Made by a program: the position numbers and the translations under genes
Source: an uncultured Clostridia bacterium
Lineage (GTDB): Bacteria > Bacillota > Clostridia > Christensenellales > Borkfalkiaceae
Assembly: GCA_947629665.1 (NCBI GenBank)
Contig: CANREJ010000004.1
Location: forward strand, 1 to 64,000
Reading direction: 5' to 3'
Length of the DNA: 64,000 nucleotides
Shown here: positions 29,695 to 38,352 of the stretch, piece after piece
Layout of the letters: every line of letters begins with the position of its first letter
Position numbering within the stretch: position 1 is the first letter of the stretch
Notes under the pieces: generated by a model
Told to the model about the DNA's origin: nothing
Database searches by the model: none
The model's input: only the letters and a program-made list of their open reading frames with translations

Positions 29695-29813
29695 GCCTGC
29701 GATTTTCTAAGCGCCCCCAATTATATAATCGCAGGCATTCACCTCGCAGAGGCGCAGGTATGCGCAAATTGTGGCTTGCGGCGCAAAAGCGTGGTTTTGC
29801 TTGCAACGTAAAT
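29695..29813. repeat. Structured intergenic element C, copy C2
   Basis: P1 GCCTGCGATT/AATCGCAGGC (22-nt loop), P2 ACCTCGC/GCGcAGGT, P3 GCAAAA-gcgtgg-TTTTGC, tail ttgcaacgtaaat. Confidence 0.7.
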
Positions 29814-29821
29814 ATTTGGGA

Positions 29822-29937
29822 ATATGCGCACTCCTCGGTTACGTACGTCTATGTACGCGCCCTTCGTTGCTTACGCACGCTCATTGTCTTGCTTGTTTCT
29901 AACCCGTTGCTAACTACGTAATAACAACTCCCGCAAT
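29822..29937. repeat. Module A, copy A4
   Basis: gcgcactcctcggttacgtacgtctatgtacgcgccc...tttctaacccgttgctaactacgtaat. Confidence 0.7.
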
Positions 29938-29979
29938 TTTTAAATAGTAAAAAACAAAATAATTCACTTTATAGCAAAC

Positions 29980-30003
29980 GCGGCGCGCCAAAAGGCGCGC
30001 CGC
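29980..30003. repeat. GC-rich hairpin module B, copy B2
   Basis: GCGGCGCGCC-aaaa-GGCGCGCCGC. Confidence 0.8.
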
Positions 30004-30019
30004 TATGTTTGATTTGTGG

Positions 30020-30142
30020 CAAAGTCAGTCAAGAGCCAACGTAATTAAGAAACTCGGCCGCAGAACCACTCTGCTTGACCTGCGTTATCGTTCGTCTACC
30101 GTAAACGCAATTAAGAAACTTGGCCGCAGCGACACGCCGCCC
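30020..30142. repeat. AAGAAAC-hairpin elements, copies h and i
   Basis: aattaagaaac-tcggcc-GCAGA-accac-TCTGC (hairpin 30060-30074) and aattaagaaac-ttggcc-GCAGCG-aca-CGCCGC (30126-30140). Confidence 0.65.
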
Positions 30143-30322
30143 AAAATTTTTTAATCGCAAAAATGCCGTATATTAATACATTTTTACTTATAATTATACA
30201 AAACCACCCCAAAAAGTGTTCCCGCCTAACATTTTTTGTTAACAGCTAAAATTATTTCAAAATATAAGCAAAACTTATAGTATATATAAGTCAAACGGAA
30301 GGTTTATATACCTATTATATAT

Positions 30323-30351
30323 TTGACATTAATAAATAAATGTGATAAAAT
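30323..30351 (+). promoter_or_regulatory. Sigma70-type promoter for the LRR/protease/Opp block
   Basis: TTGACA-N17-TAAAAT. Confidence 0.65.
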
Positions 30352-30370
30352 TCCAAAAAAATTATAGATC

Positions 30371-30415
30371 GGAAGGGCGCCCTTCCGTATAATCGCTGCT
30401 TTGCAGTGATTATAC
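30371..30415 (+). promoter_or_regulatory. Two adjacent 5'-leader hairpins
   Basis: ggaagggcgcccttcc (perfect 16-bp palindrome) then gtataatcgctgc-ttt-gcagtgattatac (13-bp stem, one G.T). Confidence 0.6.
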
Positions 30416-30438
30416 AAAAACATTTAACAGGAAAGGAC

Positions 30439-30678
30439 ATGGCAAAAAAAGAATATCCCGACGACGACGGAAGAACAATTATAAATATGAACGTCGAGGG
30501 GTTCGGGTGGTACAAACCGGAAGAGGAGCAAAAGGCAGGCAAGTCGCTTGCAGGAAAATCCCGAAAGGAGAAAAAGAAAATCTTTCGCTCCACCTATCTG
30601 TCGGTGCTGTTGCCGCTTGTATGTCTTTTGGTAGGCGTATCCTTAACGTTCTTCATCTTGTATTATTTTTGGCTTTAA
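30439..30678 (+). CDS. Small single-TM protein, first gene of the block
   Basis: MAKKEYPDDDGRTIINMNVEGFGWYKPEEE...YLSVLLPLVCLLVGVSLTFFILYYFWL; ATG 30439 with aggaaagg SD. Confidence 0.7.
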   Translation: MAKKEYPDDDGRTIINMNVEGFGWYKPEEEQKAGKSLAGKSRKEKKKIFRSTYLSVLLPLVCLLVGVSLTFFILYYFWL

Positions 30679-30722
30679 AAATTACTACATTGTGTATGCT
30701 CATATGAATCAGGAGGTTAGTT

Positions 30723-33700
30723 ATGAAACGACTCAGTAACAAATTGCTCATAGCCGTATTGGTTATGGTAGCCGCACTGTGTCTGTTTACGTTCGCGGCT
30801 TGCGCGAAGGAAGAACAGGCTTCAACCACGGTAACCGTATCCTATGACGGCGGCGAGTTGAACGGAGAAACGTCCGCAACGTTCCAAATGGACGCCGGCG
30901 GCGATCTTGGAACCGCCCTTGCGGAGTATGAGGGCGTAGCTAAAAACGGCTATACTTTTGCTGGCTGGAATATGCCCGAAAAAGTTGACGGCAAATATGC
31001 CGCCGAAATAACGGTAACCGCCAAGTGGACGGCAGTAAGCTACACCATCACCTATAACTACGACGGCGGCGCTCTGCCCGAAGGCCAGACCAACCCCGCA
31101 ACCTACACCATAGAGCAGGACGTAACCTTTGTTGCGCCCCAAAAGGTCGGCTATGATTTTGCGGGCTATGTGGACGGCTCCGACAATCCCGTAACGGGCA
31201 TAACCAAGGGCACCACGGGCAATATGACCGTAAAGGCGACCTGGACAAAGGGCAAAACTACCGTTACCGTTGATTTTGGCGGCGGCAAGATAGACGAAGC
31301 AACCGAAGCGTCGTTTACAATCGACTGCGACGGCGACCTTGAAGCCGCTCTTGCAGACTATGCAGGCGTAGCTAAAACCGGCTATACCTTTGCAAGCTGG
31401 ACGTTGCCCGAAAAAACGGACGGCTTCTATGCAAAAGAGGTAACCGTAACGGCAAATTGGACGGCTGTAAACTACTCCATTACCTATGACTACGGTGAAG
31501 GCGGCGCCCTGCCCGAAGGCAAAACCAACCCTTCGTCCTACACTATTGAGCAGGACGTAACCTTTGTTGCGCCCCAAAAGACGGGCTATACTTTTAAAGG
31601 TTTTAAGGACGCCAATGGCAACACCGTAACGGATATAACCAAGGGCACCACGGGCGATTTAGCTTTAACCGCCACGTGGGACGTAATTAAAGCCACCGTC
31701 AATTTCTATCTTCCGGGCGGGGAGGAGCCCCTTAAAACTTCCGTATTCGAATATAACACGGACATTGCCTTGCCCCAGGAGGTAAAAGACCAAATCACGG
31801 GTCAGGATCTTGTGCTTTCCGGTCTTTTAAACGAGGACGGCACTCCCTTCACCGTTGAAAAGGCGACAGAAGAAGTTACATACAACGTCATTCTCGACGT
31901 CTACAACAAAACCATGACTTTTGCCGAGGGCAATGCGGACGATTATGAAACGGAGGCCGAAATCACCTATAATGCGGACGGTTTCTATACCGCAACCGTA
32001 ACGGGCAATAATCTCACTGCGCTCTATTATCCTAATTATTATAATGGCAAGCCCGTTGAAGTAATTTTGGATTCCACCCAAGTGAACAACAGCATATATT
32101 TTGCCGCGTTGACGTCGGCATATATCCCCGCCAATGTAAAACTTATATGGAACGAAGGAACCAACGCAAACTACTTCGGTTTGTTCCACAGCGCGGAGAA
32201 ACTTGACAAGGTAACCTTTGGCGCGGGCAGTAAATTGCAGGAAATACACGACGTAGCAATGTTTAAAAACACCGCCATGCTCAAAACGGTGGCACTTCCC
32301 GATTCAATCGAAGTTATATTCGCGGGCAGCCAAAACGGTATCTTCTCGGCAGATTCCGGCAAAACCGTGGGGCTTACGTCCTTTTCCGTTCCCAAAGCGT
32401 TAAAGAAATTGCCCCAAAACACGTTCAGCGGCGCAACAGCGCTTGAAAGTTTTATAATTCCCGAAGGTTCGCAACTCACCGAAATGAGTTCCTTCGGCGG
32501 CGAATATGAAAAAGTAACCGAACTTGACTTCTCCAATGCGACCAAGCTCGTAAAATTGCCTACCCTTTCGGGCTTCTATAACGTTGCAACCTTTAAGTTC
32601 CCCGCTTCCTTGCAGGAAATAGGTACTTTTGCAGGTTCGCAAAACAAGAACGACAAGGTAACTTCCATCGACCTTTCGGGCACTCAGGTGGAGGAGCTTG
32701 GGGCAAACACTTTTGCAAATCTTCCCAACCTTGCGGAAGTTAAGTTCCCCGCAACGCTCACAACCATAGGCCTGCGTCTTTTCGGCGCAAGCGGCACAGG
32801 CAACGACAACACCAAAATAACCGAACTCGACTTTTCGGGCACACAGCTTGCCGCCGTTCCCGAATTGGCGTTTGCGTATATGTCCGGCCTCACAACGGTA
32901 AAATTCCCCGCGACGTTAAAGCAATTCGGCACACTTGAACGTACAAACGACACCACGTTGAAAGGTGCAAACAACACGGCGGTATTCTATGAAAGCACAA
33001 ACGTTACCACAGTAGTGTTTGGCGGCGCGCTCGACGTATTGGGCGACTTCGCCTTGTATAACCTCGGCAAACTCGGCGACATCACCGTTGAGATTGCCGC
33101 AAACGGCCAGATGGGCTCGCACGTGTTTGCAAATGCGGGCGCGGCTTCGGCTACAATAACCGTCAAGCTCGGCGCGGGCGCAACGGCCGCCGACTCGGCG
33201 TTCATGTTCACCAAGGCTCTCAACCTCAATTTGCAGGGCTTTGCAAGTTTCGGCAACAGCGGCATAACCGCCCCCGAATCGCTGGATAGCATAGCGGCGT
33301 TAAGCGTTACAACCAACGCTGTCGCAACTATCGCAAACTATCCCGCACTCTACGGTTCGCTTGTTGCAAATGTAACGTTTGACGAAGCCTTGACCGAGCT
33401 CAAAGGTTACGCCTTTGCGCTCAGCCGCGCAACCCCCGTGTTTGCAAAAACCGAGGGCGTAACCTACGGCGGTTACCTGTTCTATAAATCATCAATTGAA
33501 AAATTTGACTTTACAAACACGCCTTTCAAAAACGTAACCGAAAAAATGTTCTACGGCAGTGCGGAATTGGACGAACTCGCAGGCTGGGATACTCTTGAAA
33601 CCGTTGAAACCGGCGCGTTTGTGGGCACAAGCGTTACCAAGTTTGAAATAGGCAAAAATCTTACGTACGTCAACCCAGAAGCGTTCACTTCGGGCACGGT

Positions 33701-36700
33701 AACTTACGACGTCGGCTCCACGAACAGCTATTATGAAAAGGCTACAAACGATGAAGGCGACACCGAATATATCCTCTACAAAAAGGATAACAAAGTATCC
33801 ATATTCTATGATGTAAAGATGGCGGGCGACGAGGACTTTGAACGCGACTTTACCGCCACGGAAATCAAGCTCACCGAACTCGGCAACGCCTATGCGGGCA
33901 ACACGCACCTCACGGGCATCAAACTTCCCGACACAATCACCGTTATTTCGGCAAACGCGTTCAAGGACTGCACGGCTCTTACATATGCCGAGTTCGAAGG
34001 CGAACTCACCGAAATCGGCGAAAGCGCATTTGAGGGTTGCACCGCATTTGCAGTGTTTGAAATCCCCGCAAGCGTTATAAAGATAGGCGCAAACGCCTTT
34101 AAGGGCACGGGTCTTTCAATCCTCACCGCAAAGGAAGGCAGTCAGCTCGCGCAAATCGGCGACAACGCGTTCGACGGCACCAAACTCACCTCCGTAAATC
34201 TCTCTGCGGCAACCGAAATAGAGAGCTTCGGCGCGGGCGCGTTTGCAAACCTTGATCCCAAATTGGAAGAAGGCCAAACCTTCACGTTTACCTTCCCCCA
34301 GTCCCAAAAACTTACAACCCTTCCCAATAATCTGTTTGAAAACGACCTCTGTCTCACCGAGATTGAGATACCCGCTTACATAACCACATTTGCAACGGGC
34401 GTATTCAAGGGTTGCACCAACCTCACAAAACTTTCGTTTGCAGAGGGTAGCGTAATAAGCGAATTCGGCCAGGGTTCATTTACAGGCCTCAACATTACCG
34501 ACCTTACGCTTCCCGACGGCGTTAAGACCATCGGCAAAGCGGCGTTTGCCCAAATGACGGAACTTGAAAAGATAACCATACCCGCAGGCGCAACAATCGA
34601 GGCGGGCACAAGCGGTACAGATAAAAAGAATATGGGCGCGTTTACGGGTTGCACGGCCTTGACTGATGTAACGTTCAAGGGTACAGGCGTAACCGTTCCC
34701 GACTACACATTCTACAATTGCTCTAAACTTGCAAATGTCAACTTTGAAAATGTTAAAATAATAGGCCTTGCCGCATTCTACAACACGGGCTTTACTTCAA
34801 TCACTCTCGGCGCAAATATACTTTCCGATGATGAAACTCCCGCAGTAGGCAAAGCGGCGTTTGCGACCAGCACAAACCTTGATACGGTGAATATCGCAAC
34901 CACCGTAACGCTCGCCGCAGGCACGGGCACAAGCACGACAAGCCATGGCGTATTCGGCGGTTGTACGGGTCTTAAAACCGTAACCATAACGGGCGAAGAC
35001 ACAGTAGAAATTCTCGACTACACATTCTACGGTTGCACCGCGCTTGCTACGGTCGATTTTGCAAAAGTTACCTCGGTAGGCACGGCCGCGTTTACAAGCA
35101 GCGCCCTCAACGGTTCTTTGGATTTGTCCACAATAACATCTTTCGGTAAGGCCGCATTTGCATCTTCAACACAGATAACCGAAATAAAACTTTCACCCGC
35201 GGCTACATGCGTGGACGGTTCGAGTACAAGCGGCGCAAACCTTGGTGTATTCGGCGGTTGCAACGGCCTTACTACCGTAACATTTGCCGAGAGCGCGGAA
35301 AACAAGATGTTCTCGGTTCCCGCCTACGGTTTCTACGGTTGCACGGCTTTGAGTAGCTTTGATTTCTCAAAAGTAAGCGCGGTAGGCAAGAGCGCTTTCC
35401 AAATGGGCAGTTTTGCTTCCACAACCAAGCTGAATTCAAATGCGGACGACTTTAAAAACATTACTACCATAGGCGACAACGCTTTCTACTATTTCAACGT
35501 TGACGCAGTAAATCTTTCGGGTGCAACAAATATAGGCGCTACGGCGTTCTACGGTGCGGAAAATCTTAAATCTGTATCTTTCGCCGAAGATGCAGAAGAA
35601 CTTGTAATCGGTAAAGCCGCCTTTGCCGGTAGCGGTCTCACGTCCGTTACAATTCCAAATGGAGCAACTCTCACCGCAGGTACAAGTGGCACGGGCACAA
35701 GCGTTGGCGCATTTGGCAATTGCACGGGTCTTGGAACAGTAACGTTTGCAAATAAAGTAACCTCTTATGAAGTTCCCAACTACACGTTCTATGGCTGTAC
35801 CAACCTTAAAACGGTTGAATTTACAAAGATAAGCTCAATAGGCAACTATGCTTTCAGCAACTGCGGCTTCCAAAACGTTGAGTTGGGTGCAAATACAACC
35901 CTCGGCACATACGCGTTTGACGGTTGCGCCGCCCTTACAACGGTTACTCTTGCAGATGGTGCAACAATAGCAAGCATACCAAACTACGCTTTCAGAAACT
36001 GCACTTCACTTACGAGTTTCCCGTTCGATAAAATCGCCGCGCCCGCTTCGGCAACAACATTTAATATCGGTTCCAACGCGTTTGAAAGTTGTACGTCGCT
36101 CACAAGCGTAACATTTGCAAACGACGTGAATATCAACGGTAGCGCATTTAAAGGTTGCACCGCGCTTAAAACGGTTGACTTTGCCCATGTTAAGGCAATA
36201 AGTACCAGCACATTTGAAAATTGCGCTTCGCTTACCGAAGCAACCGCAATATGCAACACCACAAGCACAAACGCCACAACAAAAGCGCAGGTTCCCGGCT
36301 CGGCGTTCAAGGGTTGCTCTTCGCTTATCACGGTAACTATTCCCGCAGACGTCAAAACAATAGGCACTAACGCTTTCCAAAATTGCTACAAATTGGTAGT
36401 GGTAATTAATAACAGTGCAAACCTTACTTTGACTGCTGGCGGCACAGGCAACGGCGATTTAACTAAATATGCCAAACTTGTTATAAACAGCGAGGGTGAA
36501 AACACCGTTCTCTTTAAAACCACCGACGAAAAGTTTATGGTTATAAAAGAAACGGCGGAAGAAGTTGCAACCTATTCGGTAATAGCGTACACCGGTACGG
36601 ATCCAGCGGTGGTTCTGCCCGAAAAGCTCACGCTTGACCTTGGAGATGAAAAAACAGAAGAAGTAACAAGCTATAAACTCTACGATTATCTGTTCTATAA

Positions 36701-38213
36701 CAGCACGGCAATCACAAGCATAACAATTCCTGCTTCCGTAAAGGAAATAGGCGCAAGTGCGTTCCAAAACGCAACCAAACTTAAAACGGTAACAATTACC
36801 GACGAAGAGGAAAATGCAAGCAAACTCACTACCATAGGCGCGTCGGCGTTCGCGGGTTCGGGCATAGAAAGCATAATTATTCCCGCATCTGTAACGGCGG
36901 CGGGCGGCAACTTCCCCGCAGGTTCAAGCGCAACAACAGGCGTGTTCAGCGGTTGCACGTCTCTTGAAACGGTAACGTTCAAGGGCACGGGCGTAACTGT
37001 TCCGGCATACGCGTTCAACGGTTGCACCGCACTTACAACGGTAAACTTTGCAAATATATCTTCAATCGGCAAGGGGGCGTTCGCCAAAACGGGTCTTACG
37101 GCCGTTGAACTTGTCGCAGGCACAACCATAGAGGAAGGTAGCGGTACAAGCGACGGAGCCTTTGCCCAGAGCGTGGCCTTAACAAAAGTTACATTTAATT
37201 CCACGGACGTAAAGGTTCCGGCATACGCTTTCTACGGTTGCACCGAACTTGCCACGGTAAACTTTGCAAACGTATCTTCAATCGGCAAAGCGGCGTTCTA
37301 TAACACCGGCTTTACAACTCTCAGCCTTTCGGCAGATACCGAGCTTTATACCGCAACAAGTACCAGTGACGGCGTATTCTCGGCTTGCGCAAAACTTACC
37401 GAGTTTGGGTTTATTGGCAACAAGACCTGGACAACAATACCCAAGTATTTCTTCTATAATTGCAAAGTGCTTACAAAATTCAACGCTTCCCAAACCGAAA
37501 ACGTTGTGCTTCCCGCAGGCCTTACCGAAATCGGCGACAATGCTTTCTACGCTACGGCAATAGCGAGTGTTAGAATCCCCGCTTCTGTAACGTCAATCGG
37601 AGCTAATGCGTTCTATAACTGCGCTTCGCTGGCAACGGTTGAGTTTGAAGCTCCCGCCGAGGGTGTAGAGGCGGCAAACCTTGCAATAGGCAACAGTGCG
37701 TTCAGCAGCACGGCAATAACGGGAATCACCCTTCCCGCCCGCGTAAACTCCATAGGCACAAACTTGTTCCAGAATTGCGCTTCTCTTCAAACGGCGGATC
37801 TCACCACGGCAAACATAACCGCTCTTACACAAAACACGTTCCGCGGTTGCGCTGCGCTTACCACCGTAAAACTTCCCAAGGTCCTTGCGGAAAACGGTTT
37901 GGACGCCGCATTCCTGTTCAACGGTTGCGTTGAGCTCACAGATATTTGGTATGAGGGCGACGCGGTTCTCACTTCTCCCACCAAGCAAAAGAGCGGTAAC
38001 AACTACCAGCAAATATTTGCCGGAGGCGAAAACGACGTAACGTTCCACGTAAAAGACGCCACCAAGTACGATGAAACATGGGGCACCAATCCTCAACAGT
38101 TTGTAACTTCCAGGGGTGCGGCAAACGGCCATAAAGCCGTATTCGTTACGATTGAACCTGAGGTTACGGACACGGAGACGGACGCCGGTACGGATTCGGG
38201 CGAGCAAGCATAA
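30723..38213 (+). CDS. Giant lipoprotein with InlB B-type repeats and BspA-like LRR_5 repeats
   Basis: Signal peptide with lipobox FAAC; GYTFAGW repeats; many IGxxAFxxCxxLxxVxxP units; 2496 aa. Confidence 0.88.
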   Translation: MKRLSNKLLIAVLVMVAALCLFTFAACAKEEQASTTVTVSYDGGELNGETSATFQMDAGGDLGTALAEYEGVAKNGYTFAGWNMPEKVDGKYAAEITVTAKWTAVSYTITYNYDGGALPEGQTNPATYTIEQDVTFVAPQKVGYDFAGYVDGSDNPVTGITKGTTGNMTVKATWTKGKTTVTVDFGGGKIDEATEASFTIDCDGDLEAALADYAGVAKTGYTFASWTLPEKTDGFYAKEVTVTANWTAVNYSITYDYGEGGALPEGKTNPSSYTIEQDVTFVAPQKTGYTFKGFKDANGNTVTDITKGTTGDLALTATWDVIKATVNFYLPGGEEPLKTSVFEYNTDIALPQEVKDQITGQDLVLSGLLNEDGTPFTVEKATEEVTYNVILDVYNKTMTFAEGNADDYETEAEITYNADGFYTATVTGNNLTALYYPNYYNGKPVEVILDSTQVNNSIYFAALTSAYIPANVKLIWNEGTNANYFGLFHSAEKLDKVTFGAGSKLQEIHDVAMFKNTAMLKTVALPDSIEVIFAGSQNGIFSADSGKTVGLTSFSVPKALKKLPQNTFSGATALESFIIPEGSQLTEMSSFGGEYEKVTELDFSNATKLVKLPTLSGFYNVATFKFPASLQEIGTFAGSQNKNDKVTSIDLSGTQVEELGANTFANLPNLAEVKFPATLTTIGLRLFGASGTGNDNTKITELDFSGTQLAAVPELAFAYMSGLTTVKFPATLKQFGTLERTNDTTLKGANNTAVFYESTNVTTVVFGGALDVLGDFALYNLGKLGDITVEIAANGQMGSHVFANAGAASATITVKLGAGATAADSAFMFTKALNLNLQGFASFGNSGITAPESLDSIAALSVTTNAVATIANYPALYGSLVANVTFDEALTELKGYAFALSRATPVFAKTEGVTYGGYLFYKSSIEKFDFTNTPFKNVTEKMFYGSAELDELAGWDTLETVETGAFVGTSVTKFEIGKNLTYVNPEAFTSGTVTYDVGSTNSYYEKATNDEGDTEYILYKKDNKVSIFYDVKMAGDEDFERDFTATEIKLTELGNAYAGNTHLTGIKLPDTITVISANAFKDCTALTYAEFEGELTEIGESAFEGCTAFAVFEIPASVIKIGANAFKGTGLSILTAKEGSQLAQIGDNAFDGTKLTSVNLSAATEIESFGAGAFANLDPKLEEGQTFTFTFPQSQKLTTLPNNLFENDLCLTEIEIPAYITTFATGVFKGCTNLTKLSFAEGSVISEFGQGSFTGLNITDLTLPDGVKTIGKAAFAQMTELEKITIPAGATIEAGTSGTDKKNMGAFTGCTALTDVTFKGTGVTVPDYTFYNCSKLANVNFENVKIIGLAAFYNTGFTSITLGANILSDDETPAVGKAAFATSTNLDTVNIATTVTLAAGTGTSTTSHGVFGGCTGLKTVTITGEDTVEILDYTFYGCTALATVDFAKVTSVGTAAFTSSALNGSLDLSTITSFGKAAFASSTQITEIKLSPAATCVDGSSTSGANLGVFGGCNGLTTVTFAESAENKMFSVPAYGFYGCTALSSFDFSKVSAVGKSAFQMGSFASTTKLNSNADDFKNITTIGDNAFYYFNVDAVNLSGATNIGATAFYGAENLKSVSFAEDAEELVIGKAAFAGSGLTSVTIPNGATLTAGTSGTGTSVGAFGNCTGLGTVTFANKVTSYEVPNYTFYGCTNLKTVEFTKISSIGNYAFSNCGFQNVELGANTTLGTYAFDGCAALTTVTLADGATIASIPNYAFRNCTSLTSFPFDKIAAPASATTFNIGSNAFESCTSLTSVTFANDVNINGSAFKGCTALKTVDFAHVKAISTSTFENCASLTEATAICNTTSTNATTKAQVPGSAFKGCSSLITVTIPADVKTIGTNAFQNCYKLVVVINNSANLTLTAGGTGNGDLTKYAKLVINSEGENTVLFKTTDEKFMVIKETAEEVATYSVIAYTGTDPAVVLPEKLTLDLGDEKTEEVTSYKLYDYLFYNSTAITSITIPASVKEIGASAFQNATKLKTVTITDEEENASKLTTIGASAFAGSGIESIIIPASVTAAGGNFPAGSSATTGVFSGCTSLETVTFKGTGVTVPAYAFNGCTALTTVNFANISSIGKGAFAKTGLTAVELVAGTTIEEGSGTSDGAFAQSVALTKVTFNSTDVKVPAYAFYGCTELATVNFANVSSIGKAAFYNTGFTTLSLSADTELYTATSTSDGVFSACAKLTEFGFIGNKTWTTIPKYFFYNCKVLTKFNASQTENVVLPAGLTEIGDNAFYATAIASVRIPASVTSIGANAFYNCASLATVEFEAPAEGVEAANLAIGNSAFSSTAITGITLPARVNSIGTNLFQNCASLQTADLTTANITALTQNTFRGCAALTTVKLPKVLAENGLDAAFLFNGCVELTDIWYEGDAVLTSPTKQKSGNNYQQIFAGGENDVTFHVKDATKYDETWGTNPQQFVTSRGAANGHKAVFVTIEPEVTDTETDAGTDSGEQA

Positions 38214-38240
38214 TATCATAGGCACAGTTTTATATAAAAC

Positions 38241-38277
38241 CCTGCATTTCCCTCCCGATTTTTCGGGAGGGAACAGG
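38241..38277 (+). terminator. Strong hairpin between the giant LRR gene and the protease gene
   Basis: cctg...ttccctcccga-tttt-tcgggagggaa-cagg; no T-tract afterwards, so termination uncertain. Confidence 0.45.
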
Positions 38278-38352
38278 TAGTTTTTAACGGATTTATCAAT
38301 TTTATTGCAATATTCAACAAAAGTCCTGATTTTGCAGGACAGGAGGGTCATT

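Noticed and set aside
30001-30140. Insertion sequence with transposase
   Set aside because: No transposase-like ORF in this or any other repeat island in the window; elements look non-autonomous.
29466-30300. tRNA or rRNA gene in the large intergenic region
   Set aside because: No cloverleaf, GTTCRANNC arm or rRNA-like sequence seen; region explained by repeat modules.
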